From the NCBI GenBank assembly GCA_947377275.1, contig CANCFV010000002.1, positions 35,698-99,697 of the forward strand: DNA of 64,000 bases, in the 5' to 3' direction. Both the position numbers and the translations under genes were made by a program. Below are positions 53,373-63,440 of the stretch, piece after piece (within the stretch, counting starts at the first letter, position 1; each line of letters opens with the position of its first letter). Below the pieces are notes generated by a model, which made no database searches, was not told where the DNA came from, and saw only the letters and a program-made list of their open reading frames with translations. Origin of the DNA: Burkholderiales bacterium (lineage in GTDB: Bacteria; Pseudomonadota; Gammaproteobacteria; Burkholderiales; Burkholderiaceae_C).

Positions 53373-54338
53373 ATGGCCACTCCACTTGTTCGCTACATAT
53401 CACCCGCTCAACCCGGGCAAGCCCAATGGGGCGTTTTGTTTGACAGGCGCATTGCACCTTTGCCTGACACCTACGCCACCACAGCCGACCTCATCCGACA
53501 TGGACAAGCACAAGCGCGTGGCATGACCGTGGCGCAGGCCACCGTGTCGATGGATGACGTCAAGATCCTGTCGCCCATCACGACGAACCAGCAGTTTCTT
53601 TGCCAGGGCATCAACTACGGTAGCCATGTGCGCGAGTCCGGCCTGGACCCGGCCAACATCCCTTTCAACACCTTCTTCACCAAGGCATCTTCGTCGTTGA
53701 CCGGGCCGTATGACGACGTCGTCCGACCCGCTCATGTCAAGCTGCTGGACTACGAGATCGAGTTGGGCGTGGTGCTGGGCCGCGACCTGACGGCGGGCGT
53801 TCAAGTCAAGCCAGATGGCTTGCACGAAGTGCTGGCTGGCATCACCATCGTCAACGATGTTTCGGCACGCGACGTGCAGTTGCCCCAGGGTCAGTTCTAC
53901 AAAGGCAAAAGCTACCGAACGTTCGGACCTGCTGGCCCCGTGCTCTTGCTGCTGGAGCCCGCCGAGTGGCAACGTTGGCCCGAGCTTCACATGCAGTTGA
54001 GCGTCAATGGCCAGGTCCGCCAAGACGCCTATTGCCGCGACATGCTGCACCAGCCTCACGCCACCGTGAGTGAGTTCTCTGCCTTGCAAGACCTGCATGC
54101 GGGCGACTTGATCGCAACCGGCACGCCCGCCGGTTGCGCAGCCAAGGCGCGCGGCAAGTTGTCGATGTTCGTGGCCAACCGCATCTTGTCTGAGCCCACC
54201 AAGTGGAAGCTCTTCGTCAAGGGCGGCATCAGCAACCCCATGTTCTTGCAGCCCAATGACGTGATGACGCTGAGCATCCGCACCGATGACGGCACCTTGA
54301 ATCTGGGCCAACAACGCAATGTGGTCAAGTCAGCATGA
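53373..54338 (+). CDS. Fumarylacetoacetate hydrolase family protein
   Basis: A 321-residue enzyme of the FAH family. Signatures are ILSPITTNQQFLCQGINYGS, a metal-binding KLLDYEIELGVVLG (E-x-E), IVNDVSARDVQLPQGQFYKG and a final DLIATGTPAG. Members hydrolyse or decarboxylate ring-cleavage products, for example in homoprotocatechuate or meta-cleavage routes. Here it sits between the dioxygenase-like gene (48 bases upstream) and an oxidoreductase whose start overlaps its stop (ATGA), so it probably processes the dioxygenase product. Which reaction is catalysed cannot be told. Confidence 0.9.
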   Translation: MATPLVRYISPAQPGQAQWGVLFDRRIAPLPDTYATTADLIRHGQAQARGMTVAQATVSMDDVKILSPITTNQQFLCQGINYGSHVRESGLDPANIPFNTFFTKASSSLTGPYDDVVRPAHVKLLDYEIELGVVLGRDLTAGVQVKPDGLHEVLAGITIVNDVSARDVQLPQGQFYKGKSYRTFGPAGPVLLLLEPAEWQRWPELHMQLSVNGQVRQDAYCRDMLHQPHATVSEFSALQDLHAGDLIATGTPAGCAAKARGKLSMFVANRILSEPTKWKLFVKGGISNPMFLQPNDVMTLSIRTDDGTLNLGQQRNVVKSA

Positions 54339-55372
54339 GCCCTGCACAGCGCTTGCTTTGCCTTGCGCCAGGCAGCCCGGCGACCTTGGCGATTCGGCCC
54401 TTCGATTTGCCCGCGCCGAAAGGCGAGCAAGTGCGGGTGCGGGTTCAAGCCACCTCGGTCAACCCCATTGATGCCAAGCGCTCAACGGGCTACGGGCAGC
54501 GCCTGCTGGGGCTCAAAGGCGCGGCGAGTTTCCCACTTGTGCTGGGCAACGACCTGGCAGGCATCGTTGAATCGGTGGGCATCGACGTCACCACCTGCAA
54601 GCCCGGCGACCGGGTGTTCGGCCTGGTCCCCACCGGGCGGCAAGGCGCGCATGCCAGCCTGGTGATGGCTCAGGCCAAACACCTGCGCCTGGCCCCCGCA
54701 AACTGCGCATTTCAAGACCTTGCCGCGCTTCCCTACACCTTCACCACGCTCTGGCGGGCGCTTCAAGGCGTTGGCTTGAACGAGCTGAACGCCAAAGGCA
54801 AAGAGGTGTTAGTTCACGGCGCGTCGGGTGGGCTGGGGCAACTGGCCCTGCACCTGTTGACGCGCTGGGGTGCCAGGGTCACGGCCGTGTGCAGCACCGC
54901 ACATGTTCAAACATGCCAAGACCTGGGCGCTGCGGTGGTGGTGGACAGAACGCAGCGGGCCTTGTCGACCTTGCCCGTCGTCTACGAAGTCAGCCTGAAC
55001 TTTGCCGCCTGGCAAGACGAGGCCGCCTTGGTCAGCCGGCTCAAGCCAGGCGCCATGGGCCACGCCACCACGGTGCACCCACTGCTGGCCAGCCTTGATG
55101 CGCAGGGTTGGCTCAAAGGCGGATGGGACGTGGTCCGCGCGTGGTCGGCCATGCGTGGCCTGGCCAAGTCGGCAGGAGGCCCCGGCACCCGCTATGCCTG
55201 GACCGTGTTTCAGCCCAGCACCCAGGCGCTTGACGCCCTCGAACAACTGCTCTTGGCCAACCGTGGCCTGCGCTTGCCCATTGGCTTGATTGTCCCGCTC
55301 GCTGAAGGCGAAAAAGCCTTTGCGCATGTCTCGCAGCAGCGCGCCGGCCGTGCGGTTCTCCTGCCTGCATGA
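54335..55372 (+). CDS. MDR-family NADPH:quinone reductase-like oxidoreductase
   Basis: A 345-residue medium-chain dehydrogenase/reductase. It has a GroES-like start (VRVRVQATSVNPIDAKRSTG), the GNDLAGIVESVG stretch and a Rossmann site in VLVHGASGGLGQLALHLL. No zinc ligands of the alcohol dehydrogenase type are seen, so a quinone oxidoreductase- or enoyl-reductase-like role fits best. The start overlaps the FAH-family stop by four bases, and the hydroxylase starts 15 bases after its stop, so it belongs to the aromatic-type operon. Confidence 0.87.
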   Translation: MSPAQRLLCLAPGSPATLAIRPFDLPAPKGEQVRVRVQATSVNPIDAKRSTGYGQRLLGLKGAASFPLVLGNDLAGIVESVGIDVTTCKPGDRVFGLVPTGRQGAHASLVMAQAKHLRLAPANCAFQDLAALPYTFTTLWRALQGVGLNELNAKGKEVLVHGASGGLGQLALHLLTRWGARVTAVCSTAHVQTCQDLGAAVVVDRTQRALSTLPVVYEVSLNFAAWQDEAALVSRLKPGAMGHATTVHPLLASLDAQGWLKGGWDVVRAWSAMRGLAKSAGGPGTRYAWTVFQPSTQALDALEQLLLANRGLRLPIGLIVPLAEGEKAFAHVSQQRAGRAVLLPA

Positions 55373-55387
55373 AGTTTCGGAGTACAC

Positions 55388-57043
55388 ATGTCTCACCTCC
55401 CTTCTGAAGTAGATGTCCTCATCGTGGGCATGGGGCCCACTGGAGCCGCCCTGGCGCAGCTCCTGAATCGCTACGGCACCAAGACACTGGTGATCGACAA
55501 GGCCCAAGAGATCTTCCAGGCACCACGTGCGATCTCGCTGGACAACGAAGCCCTCCGCGTGCTTCAAATGTGCGGCCTTGAAGACGATGCCTTTGACAAG
55601 GTCGCCATCCCAGAAGTGCGCATGCACTCGCCAACGTTTGGCCAATACAGCCGTGCCGTCACCGCGGGCTCTATTGACGGGCATCCGAAGCTGGTCACGT
55701 TCTTTCAGCCTCAGTTGGAGCAGGTGCTCAGAGAGCGCCTGAAGGAGAGTCGCCACGTCAGCGTCTCACTGGGGGTGTCCTTGGTTTCGTTGACACAAAG
55801 CACCGACGAAGTGGTGGCTGAGCTCCAAACCGAAGGCGGCCAATCACATCGTGTGCGGGCAAGTTACGTTGTGGGTGCGGATGGCGCCAACTCCCTCGTT
55901 CGCCGCATCCTGGGGCAAGAGTTCAAGGGCAAAACCTTCGCCGAAGATTGGCTGGTGGTCGATGCCAAGCAAGTGCCCACGCCCATCGACCACGTCGAGT
56001 TCATTTGTGACCCGCACCGGCCAACGCCCCACATGGTTGCGCCCGGCGGGCGTCAACGTTGGGAGTTCAAACTCAAGCCTGGCGAGACCCGCGAGCAGAT
56101 GGAGCACCCCGACATGGTCCAACGCCTGCTTCGGCCGTGGACCCAAGGCAAGGACATTGAAATCGAGCGGGTGGCCGTGTACCGCTTCCACGCGCGGGTG
56201 GCCGACAGGTTCAAAGTCGGACGCGTTCTGTTGATCGGCGATGCCGCGCACATCACCCCACCCTTCGTGGGTCAAGGCCTGGTGTCTGGCTTGCGCGATG
56301 TCGCCAACCTCGCCTGGAAGCTGTCTTGGGTCTGCCAAGGCTGGGCCCGGCCATCCTTGCTCGACACCTATGACCAAGAGCGGCGCCCCCATGCCAAGGC
56401 CATGATCGACCTGGCCAAGATGATGGGTCGCCTGGTCATGCCCAGCAACCATGCTGCGGCCTTCGTGACGCATGGCTTCATGAGCATGATGACCCGCATC
56501 CCTCGCCTGAAGCGCTTGTTTGAGAACCTCGAGATCAAGCCACCCAACCAGTTCAAGGTGGGCTGCTTCGTCAAGCCCCTGCGTGGCGCGCCGCTGCGGC
56601 GTGGCGGCCAGATGCCCCAGGTGTGGCTCAAGCCACAGACTGGTGGCGAAGTGGTGCTGAGCGATGACGTGTTTGGCACAGGCCCGGTCATGGTGGGCTT
56701 TGGCGTGGACCCGTCTGCCAGCCTGCCTCCCGCACTGACTCAGGCGTGGGCGGCGGTCGGTGGTCGATTCGTGCAGATCGATCCCCGCGGGCAAATGGCG
56801 CGAACGTCAGCGCTGAGCCGCTGGGAAGACCTCAGTGGCGCGCTGATGCCGTCCGTGGTGCCGGTGGGCTGGCTCGCCATCGTCAGGCCCGACAAGGTGG
56901 TGATGCACGACGGCCCCAGCACCGACGCGTCGCTGCTGCTCAAGCAAGCCATGCACTTGTACGTGGAGCCCACCGTGCAAGGCAAGCCCTCATGTGCGCG
57001 CCCAAGCGCAGCAGATCTGCCCTCGCCTTCCGTGCTAGAGTGA
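55388..57043 (+). CDS. MhpA-like FAD-dependent aromatic hydroxylase
   Basis: A 551-residue class A flavoprotein monooxygenase. The FAD site starts DVLIVGMGPTGAALAQLLNR; the DG motif lies near VVGADGANSLVRRIL, and the GD motif is LIGDAAHITPPFVGQGLVSG. Overall it resembles MhpA/3-hydroxyphenylpropionate hydroxylases, which ortho-hydroxylate phenols to catechols with NAD(P)H. It is the last gene of the four-gene rightward operon and would produce the catechol for the dioxygenase-like protein encoded first. The aromatic substrate is not known. Confidence 0.9.
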   Translation: MSHLPSEVDVLIVGMGPTGAALAQLLNRYGTKTLVIDKAQEIFQAPRAISLDNEALRVLQMCGLEDDAFDKVAIPEVRMHSPTFGQYSRAVTAGSIDGHPKLVTFFQPQLEQVLRERLKESRHVSVSLGVSLVSLTQSTDEVVAELQTEGGQSHRVRASYVVGADGANSLVRRILGQEFKGKTFAEDWLVVDAKQVPTPIDHVEFICDPHRPTPHMVAPGGRQRWEFKLKPGETREQMEHPDMVQRLLRPWTQGKDIEIERVAVYRFHARVADRFKVGRVLLIGDAAHITPPFVGQGLVSGLRDVANLAWKLSWVCQGWARPSLLDTYDQERRPHAKAMIDLAKMMGRLVMPSNHAAAFVTHGFMSMMTRIPRLKRLFENLEIKPPNQFKVGCFVKPLRGAPLRRGGQMPQVWLKPQTGGEVVLSDDVFGTGPVMVGFGVDPSASLPPALTQAWAAVGGRFVQIDPRGQMARTSALSRWEDLSGALMPSVVPVGWLAIVRPDKVVMHDGPSTDASLLLKQAMHLYVEPTVQGKPSCARPSAADLPSPSVLE

Positions 57044-57125
57044 AATTGACGCATTCGTTGGTGTGCTGCGTTGGCTGTCATGTCCACTTCCATGTGGTCA
57101 AGCGCCCTGAGGACAACTTGACGAC

Positions 57126-57944
57126 ATGAGCGACAAATCACTTCACATCGCCGATTGGACACTTCCGTCGCCACCCTTGGGCTTGATGCGATTGAGTGGG
57201 CTGCTGGCCCAACCAATCAGCAACGTTTTAGAGATTGGCGAGGCCATCGAAAACGACATGTCCTTGGCGTCTGCTGTCTTGAAAACAGTGAATTCGGCGA
57301 TGTTTGGCCTGTCAGGTCGGGTTCAAACCGTGCGCCAAGCCATGACCTATCTGGGCACGCGAGAGGTCGGCGCAATCACCTTGCAGCATGGCCTGCGCGC
57401 CGCTTTCCCCTCCGCCATCGAACTGGACGTGCTGTGGCAACGTGCGGCCACGCGTGGGTCTGTGATGGGCTGGCTGGCACAGGCATTGGCGTCAGATGCC
57501 TGGACTGCGCATTCGGCAGGTCTGTTCGAAGAAGCGGGCAAGGCCCTGCTGTTTCGTCATGCACCATCGGGCTACGGGATGTTGATGGCTGCAGCTGGCG
57601 GAGATGATCACGCGTTGATTGCGTCGGAGCAGGAAGCCTACGGTGTCTCGCATGACACCTTGGGTGCTGCGCTGTGTGAAACATGGAGCTTGTCACCGGC
57701 TGCCGTGTACTGCGTGCGCCATCACGTCGATGTTCAATCCAGCTTCGTGCTGCCAACCGCACCCCTGGGCCACCGCCTCGTTTGCGCTTTGTCGGCCCTG
57801 GCTCAGTTTGTCATTGAGCCCCATCGAAGTGCTGAACTCGCCACAGCCAAATTGGCGGAGCAGCTGGACATGAAGCCCCAAGAGATCATGTCAGCCATCC
57901 ACACGGCACAGGCGCATGTCGCTGAACGTGGCAGCCAGCCATGA
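57126..57944 (+). CDS. HDOD-domain protein
   Basis: A 272-residue cytoplasmic protein consisting mainly of an HDOD domain (PPLGLMRLSGLLAQPISNVL, then EAIENDMSLASAVLKTVNSA and SGRVQTVRQAMTYLG). HDOD proteins lack most catalytic HD residues and act as output or adaptor modules in c-di-GMP and stress signalling. No other domain is attached. It lies 82 bases after the hydroxylase and ends 18 bases from the convergent GGDEF-EAL gene, so it may be a signalling neighbour rather than part of the catabolic operon. Confidence 0.9.
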   Translation: MSDKSLHIADWTLPSPPLGLMRLSGLLAQPISNVLEIGEAIENDMSLASAVLKTVNSAMFGLSGRVQTVRQAMTYLGTREVGAITLQHGLRAAFPSAIELDVLWQRAATRGSVMGWLAQALASDAWTAHSAGLFEEAGKALLFRHAPSGYGMLMAAAGGDDHALIASEQEAYGVSHDTLGAALCETWSLSPAAVYCVRHHVDVQSSFVLPTAPLGHRLVCALSALAQFVIEPHRSAELATAKLAEQLDMKPQEIMSAIHTAQAHVAERGSQP

Positions 57945-57962
57945 GAAGCCAGCCGCCTGGGT

Positions 57963-60938
57963 TCATTGCAACGGCGCCGTTGCTGCGGCAGCCGTCAGGC
58001 AGTCAATGGGCTCGGGCCGGTGAAGCAAAAAGCCCTGTGCGTAGTCGATGCCGATGTCACGCAGGCGCGCAAGCAATTCTTCCTTGTCGACGAACTCTGC
58101 CACGGTCTTGATGTTCAGCAGTTTGGCCACGTCGGAGAAGCAACGCACGGTGGTTTCGTCCATCGCGTCGTTGACCAAATTGCGGATGAACTGACCGTCG
58201 ATCTTGAGGAAGTCAACCGGCAGGCTCTTGAGGTAACCAAATGACGAGGCACCCGCACCAAAGTCATCCAGAGACACCTTCACGCCTGCGGCCCTCACAC
58301 CTTGGATGAAGACGGTCGCATCGGCCAGATTCGTCACTGCGGCGGTTTCGGTGACCTCAAGGCACAACTTGCCACACACGTCTTTGCCAGCCGCCGCCAG
58401 CATCTCGTTGGCCCAGGCATGGAAAGACCGATCACCCACCGATTGCCCCGACAGATTGACGCTCAGGTTGTCGATGAGGCTCAAAGAAGGCAGCGCCAGC
58501 AACCACGCCACGGCATGTTTGAGCACCCAGCGATCCACGCGCGACACCAGGTGAAAGCGCTCGGCCGCAGGCAAAAATGCCCCAGGCAAGATCAAGCTGC
58601 CATCAGCGTTGCGCATGCGAAGCAACACTTCGGCGTGGATGCCAACGGCATCGCCCTTCAGTGGCTGTATGCGCTGGGCAAAGAGCTCAAAACCATCCTG
58701 GTCGAGCGCCTGCTCAATGCGCGATGTCCACTGCATTTCATGGTGTCTTGCCCGCATGGCCGCATCTGAGTCAAACCAGGCGTGCACCCGGTTGCGACCC
58801 GCTTCCTTGGCTGCATAGCATGAGGTGTCCGCCGCTTGTTGGATGGCGGAAATGCTGGCCCAGCGCCGGTCAACTGGCACCAGCCCGATGCTGGTGCCAA
58901 TGCGAAAACGCCGTTCGTCATGAATGAAACGGAACTCATCCATGCGGTCGCAGATCTGCTGCCCCACACGTTGAGCCTGCTCCGCCGTGCAATGCTCCAA
59001 GATGATGCCGAACTCGTCACCACCCAGGCGAGCCAGGGTGTCACGCGCCCGCACCGTTTCCTGCAATAACTTGCCGACCTGCTGCAGCAATTGATCCCCG
59101 ACCGCATGCCCACAGGCATCGTTGACCAACTTGAACTGGTCCAGGTCGATGTACATCAAGGCGTGTTCGCTTTGCTCCTCGTGCGCCTTTCGCAGCACGC
59201 GCAACAAACGAGTTTCGAATTCCGAGCGGTTGACCAGCCCTGTCAAGGCGTCGTGCGTGGCCCGATAGGTCATCTCACCTGACAAGCGCCTTTGTTCAGA
59301 CACATCGTGAAAGACCAGCACCGCGCCCAAGACTTCGCCGTCATTGTTGCGAATGGGAGCCGCGGAATCCTCGATGCCGTACTCATGGCCGTCACGCGAT
59401 ATCAACAGCGTGTGGTTCGCCAAACCCACGATCTTGCCTTGCTCAAGGCAGGTGGCCACTGGGTTTTCGGTGACAGCACGGGTTTCTTCGTTGACGATGT
59501 GAAAAACCTGCATCAAGGGGTGGCCCAGCGCCTCTTTGGTGAGCCAGCCCGTCATGCGCTCGGCCACGGGGTTCAACCAGGTCACTGCGCCGCTGGCATC
59601 TGTCGTGATGACGGCGTCCCCGATGGATTGCAAAGTCACATGGAGCAGTTCACGCTCTTGTGCCAGCTTGGCCGACAGGTCTTTTTGAGTGGACACGTCC
59701 ATGTGGGTGCCAAACAGCCACTCTGGCTCACCTGACGACAGGCGCGTCAACACCTTGCCACGGGTGCGAACCCAGACCCAGTGGCCATCTCGATGGCGCA
59801 TGCGCAGGTCGCTCTCGTAAACCGGGTCTTGGCCTGTGAAATGGCGCTGCAGCGAGAGATCTGCTCGCTCCAGATCGCCTGGGTGCACCAAGCCCAACCA
59901 GACCGTTGCCGTCAGCGGAGCCAACTCTTGCAGCGTGTGGCCGAGCATGCTGGCCCATCGCTCATTGAAAACCATCTCTCCGGTGGCGACGTTCCACTCC
60001 CAAGTGCCCGCCTCTGTGCCTTCAAGGATGTTGGCGATGCGTGTGCGCTTGTCTGCCAGCTGCTCCTCGAACTGTTTGCGCTCGGTGAAGTCGCGCCCCA
60101 CCGAATGGATGCCGGTGACGTTGCCACGGTCATCGCGAATGGCGCGGTTTGTCCAGGCGTACCAGCGAATCTCACCATTGGCCGTCAACACCTGATTTTC
60201 GCCAGACACGGATTCAGTGGAACGGCACACCAGATCGATGTAAGCGGCGAGCTCAGGGCGTTGTTCAACTGGGACGAAATCAAGGAGATTGCGGCCCAGC
60301 AGCGCTTCTGGCGCGGCGCCATAGGCCTGAGCGTAGGCCTGATTCACAAATGTCAGCACCCCCTCAGGCGTTGCCAGCGAGACCAACTCCGTCTGATCCT
60401 CCACCAGCGTCCGATAACGGTTTTCACTTTCAATGAAAGCGTGTGCCAATTGACGTTGCTGCAGTGCGCTTTGCGCGGCGGAGGCCAGCAATCGCAGCAC
60501 CGATTTCTGCGTTTCGTCCAAGTGTTTGGGCTCGCGGTCGATCACGCACAAAGTGCCCACGATCTCGCCGCCGGGCATGCGCAAAGGCATACCAGCATAA
60601 AAGCGTATGTGCGGATTGCCAGATACCAAAGGGTTGTCGTGGAAGCGAGGGTCTTGTGTGGCATCGGGCACCTCCATCAGGTCGTCGCCCAGTACCACGT
60701 GCGCACAAAATGCCGCGTCACGCGGCGTCTCCGTCACGCCTGGCAGACCCATGTTGGCCTTGAACCACTGGCGATCCGCATCGATCAGACTGATCAGTGA
60801 AATGGGCGTGCCGCAGACCAATGATGCGGCCTGAACCAAGGCGTCGAACTGCGCTTCTGGAGCCGTGCCCAGCACATCCAAAGCCTGAAGGGCCAACAGG
60901 CTTGATGCTTCGTTATCGCGCAATCTGGCTATCTGCAT
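57963..60938 (-). CDS. GAF-PAS-PAS-PAS-GGDEF-EAL sensor of c-di-GMP
   Basis: A 991-residue cytoplasmic protein. GAF covers about residues 15-165, three PAS domains lie near 170-290, 300-420 and 430-550, GGDEF is at 560-720 and EAL at 735-980. GGDEF is intact at residues 639-643 (ARLGGDEFGIIL). The EAL signature reads EVL at 770-772 (AEVLLRMRN), and the later DDFGAGASSFGYLKSLPVDF is conserved, so phosphodiesterase activity is possible. No transmembrane segment is seen, and the start (MQIARLRDNEASSLLALQAL) is typical of this GAF group. The ligands sensed are unknown. Confidence 0.93.
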   Translation of the reverse strand: MQIARLRDNEASSLLALQALDVLGTAPEAQFDALVQAASLVCGTPISLISLIDADRQWFKANMGLPGVTETPRDAAFCAHVVLGDDLMEVPDATQDPRFHDNPLVSGNPHIRFYAGMPLRMPGGEIVGTLCVIDREPKHLDETQKSVLRLLASAAQSALQQRQLAHAFIESENRYRTLVEDQTELVSLATPEGVLTFVNQAYAQAYGAAPEALLGRNLLDFVPVEQRPELAAYIDLVCRSTESVSGENQVLTANGEIRWYAWTNRAIRDDRGNVTGIHSVGRDFTERKQFEEQLADKRTRIANILEGTEAGTWEWNVATGEMVFNERWASMLGHTLQELAPLTATVWLGLVHPGDLERADLSLQRHFTGQDPVYESDLRMRHRDGHWVWVRTRGKVLTRLSSGEPEWLFGTHMDVSTQKDLSAKLAQERELLHVTLQSIGDAVITTDASGAVTWLNPVAERMTGWLTKEALGHPLMQVFHIVNEETRAVTENPVATCLEQGKIVGLANHTLLISRDGHEYGIEDSAAPIRNNDGEVLGAVLVFHDVSEQRRLSGEMTYRATHDALTGLVNRSEFETRLLRVLRKAHEEQSEHALMYIDLDQFKLVNDACGHAVGDQLLQQVGKLLQETVRARDTLARLGGDEFGIILEHCTAEQAQRVGQQICDRMDEFRFIHDERRFRIGTSIGLVPVDRRWASISAIQQAADTSCYAAKEAGRNRVHAWFDSDAAMRARHHEMQWTSRIEQALDQDGFELFAQRIQPLKGDAVGIHAEVLLRMRNADGSLILPGAFLPAAERFHLVSRVDRWVLKHAVAWLLALPSLSLIDNLSVNLSGQSVGDRSFHAWANEMLAAAGKDVCGKLCLEVTETAAVTNLADATVFIQGVRAAGVKVSLDDFGAGASSFGYLKSLPVDFLKIDGQFIRNLVNDAMDETTVRCFSDVAKLLNIKTVAEFVDKEELLARLRDIGIDYAQGFLLHRPEPIDCLTAAAATAPLQ

Positions 60939-61107
60939 GCTGTAGACCCTTCAGAGGCTTTACCGATTTACGAATTGATTACCACCAGTCGATTTCCCAT
61001 TGGCAGCTGCACCGATGGCAGCCATGCGTTGGGATGCACGTCTCTCAAGCCTTGAAACAAGCCTCGGTATTTACAGTGTAGTGCCGCGCTTGGTTCATTG
61101 ACCCGCG

Positions 61108-62550
61108 TTAGAGCTGAATCGAAGGATGCCTTTCATGCGCAAGCTTGAACACCGTCACGGCCTGGGCCAGTTGCTGCGCCTGGCCCTTCAGACTTTCGGT
61201 GGCGGCCGCGCTTTCTTCCACGAGCGCGGCGTTCTGCTGCGTGGCCTGATCCATTTGGCTCACGGCTTCCCCGACCTGCTGAATGCCAACGCTTTGCTCA
61301 ATAGTGGCAGAGGCAATTTCAGCCACGATGTCGGTGACGCGCTGAATCGAGCAGACGATCTCGCCCATCGTTTTGCCGGCTTGCTCCACCAGAACAGTAC
61401 CTTGCACAACCTGCTCGACACTGTGGCTGATCAAGGTCTTGATTTCCTTTGCGGCCTCGGCACTGCGTTGCGCCAAGCTGCGTACTTCGGACGCGACCAC
61501 CGCGAACCCACGGCCTTGCTCACCCGCACGGGCGGCTTCCACGGCTGCATTCAGCGCCAGGATGTTCGTTTGGAACGCGATGCCGTCGATGACGCCGATG
61601 ATGTCGCCGATCTTCAGACTGCTGTCGCTGATGCCTTGCATCGTCGTGACCACTTTGCCAACCTCGTCGCCACCTCGCGCCGCCACTGCCGACGCGCCCT
61701 GAGCCAGTTGATTGGCCTGTTTCGCGTTGTCAGCGTTGCTTCGCACGGTGCTGCCCAGTTGCTCCATCGATCCTGCTGCCGCTTGCAAGTTGGCGGCGGT
61801 ATCCTCCGTCCGTGCCGACAAGTCGAGCGTACCTGTCGCAATCTCCTCGCTGGCCGTCTTGATCTCTCCGATGGAAGACTGAACCTGCAGCAGCGCGTGA
61901 TTCATGCGATCGACCACCTGTTTGAGGGCGAGTCCCTGGGGGGTAACAGTCAGCACTGGCGTCACGTCCAGGCAAACGCGATCGTCGTGATCGATCGACC
62001 GAAGCAGTGCTTCCAGTTCCACCCCGGCTGCTGCAAGGCGCTTCATCCAGACTGCCATGACAATTTCCAGGCTGGTCTGCACGATGAGGTACCCGGCGTG
62101 CATCACGATCTTCAGGAAGTTCGGTTCGGTGGAGCAGTAGATGCCGTAGCCCATGGCCTGAAGCCGATCAAACAGGACGTGGTGCACGGCGTAGAAAGCC
62201 GCCGACGCGAGGATTGGGCGCCAATCGCGATAGACCAGCAGCAGGGCCAGCGTAACAAAGACGCCGAAGTGGAACTCCAGCGTGCCACGTCCCAACTGAA
62301 TGTGAAGTGCCACCATGCCTGACAGGGCCAGGGCAAGAATCATTCGGCTTGCCAGACTTCCACGGGCAAGCGCGTAGCTCATGACACCCAAGCCCATAAG
62401 CAGCCCCGTGCCGATCACAGCAATGGCCATCGATCCGTAATAGGAGCCGATTGCCAACGACGCTATTCCCGTAAGGCATAGAGCAGCCAGGATGACGCGG
62501 TCGCCCAATAGTGACGGCTGCGCACGAGTGATTGACGGGTCAGCGTGCAT
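61108..62550 (-). CDS. Methyl-accepting chemotaxis protein with polytopic N-terminus
   Basis: A 480-residue chemoreceptor. Residues 18-180 form about six transmembrane helices with short loops and several His ([17 protein letters not shown], then AVHHVLFD). This replaces the usual periplasmic sensor, so the signal may be sensed in or near the membrane. The cytoplasmic part (from about 250) has the hairpin tip [20 protein letters not shown] and [20 protein letters not shown], highly conserved in MCPs. The ATG at 62550 is chosen because the frame upstream is unlike coding sequence. The 3' part of a broken second MCP overlaps its 5' end. Confidence 0.88.
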   Translation of the reverse strand: MHADPSITRAQPSLLGDRVILAALCLTGIASLAIGSYYGSMAIAVIGTGLLMGLGVMSYALARGSLASRMILALALSGMVALHIQLGRGTLEFHFGVFVTLALLLVYRDWRPILASAAFYAVHHVLFDRLQAMGYGIYCSTEPNFLKIVMHAGYLIVQTSLEIVMAVWMKRLAAAGVELEALLRSIDHDDRVCLDVTPVLTVTPQGLALKQVVDRMNHALLQVQSSIGEIKTASEEIATGTLDLSARTEDTAANLQAAAGSMEQLGSTVRSNADNAKQANQLAQGASAVAARGGDEVGKVVTTMQGISDSSLKIGDIIGVIDGIAFQTNILALNAAVEAARAGEQGRGFAVVASEVRSLAQRSAEAAKEIKTLISHSVEQVVQGTVLVEQAGKTMGEIVCSIQRVTDIVAEIASATIEQSVGIQQVGEAVSQMDQATQQNAALVEESAAATESLKGQAQQLAQAVTVFKLAHERHPSIQL

Positions 62551-62938
62551 GGTGAAGATGCTCCTCAAAGACTTTCTGCTTGGCGCTTTGCTCTGAGGTT
62601 TCTGCGAGTGGTCGCACTTCGTCGGCCACAACGGCGAAGCCTTTGCCGTACTTGCCAGGGCGCGCGGCTTCAATCGCGGCGTTGAGTGGCATCGAGTTGC
62701 TCTGATCGGCGATGCGTGCAACGGCCTTGACGATCTCGCCGATGTTGGCCGCGTGACGCTCGAGCTCGGCAACCACATTGACCGACTCGGCCTGGCTTCG
62801 GGCGCGCTTACGCTGGGCATCTGGATCACGAGCAACGCTCTTTGCTAGACCAGCCGTGGTGACCTGCCGCGATGGGGGGGCTTCCTTGAAGGTAGCGGCA
62901 TTACGGATGCTGGGCAAATCGTTCTCCAGATTGGGCAT
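62540..62938 (-). pseudogene. Truncated chemoreceptor signalling-domain fragment
   Basis: A 132-residue frame starting [15 protein letters not shown]. Its second half is a decayed MCP hairpin: [20 protein letters not shown] and [20 protein letters not shown]. Sensor, HAMP and most of the methylation helices are missing, and the tip has non-consensus changes (SMPLN where ILALN is usual). It overlaps the intact MCP start by 11 bases. It is probably a remnant of a deleted or recombined receptor rather than a working protein. Confidence 0.75.
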
Positions 62939-63187
62939 GTGTTGAACCGTCGCGCACGGACACGTCACGAGGTGATCTGACAGGGCTGCATACACTGCTG
63001 CACAACCCGTTCTCGCGTTGATGCGGGGTCTAGCGTTATGACTGTCATGCCCTGCCAAGGCCGTATTTCAGCGCGAACCAGGCGGCCTCGATCTCGACAT
63101 GAAGGCCGTGCGGCAACTTTGAGGCGGCAGCCTCGAACTTGAAACTCGCGATGCGGCGCGGTGCAGACATAGCCCCGCGGTCTGGTG
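62939..63187. other. Non-coding stretch between MCP fragment and transposase remnants
   Basis: About 250 bases with no coding pattern I can support on either strand. Short frames read here have no recognisable motifs. It probably holds further decayed sequence linked to the adjacent mobile-element remnants. Confidence 0.4.
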
Positions 63188-63434
63188 CTATGGCGCGCTC
63201 TCAGGCTGGTCGTCTTGAAGGTCAAAAGCTTGAATGTCGTCTGCGTGCTCGGCCAGCCACTGCTTAACGGTCGGCTCATCCTGCACGTGCATGTCGTCCA
63301 TGATCAAGAAGACTTTCTTTTGCGTGCCCTTGATGAGGCGGCGCAGGAAGTCGATCAAGATCGGCGCGTCCAAGGCGCCGACGAAGGTATTCCAGCGCTG
63401 GCGGCCGGCATTTGTCACGCTGGAAATCATGGAC
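63188..63434 (-). pseudogene. IS630-family transposase fragment
   Basis: The frame reads ISSVTNAGRQRWNTFVGALD, then LIDFLRRLIKGTQKKVFLIM and DDMHVQDEPTVKQWLAEH. It matches the central DDE part of IS630-like transposases (usual form VFLILDNLRVHHAKPVKAW), with the second acidic residue still present. Both ends are missing and the C-terminus runs into unrelated residues, so it is a dead remnant. Its 5' end abuts an IS3-type fragment on the other strand. Confidence 0.8.
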
Positions 63435-63440
63435 AGCCTC

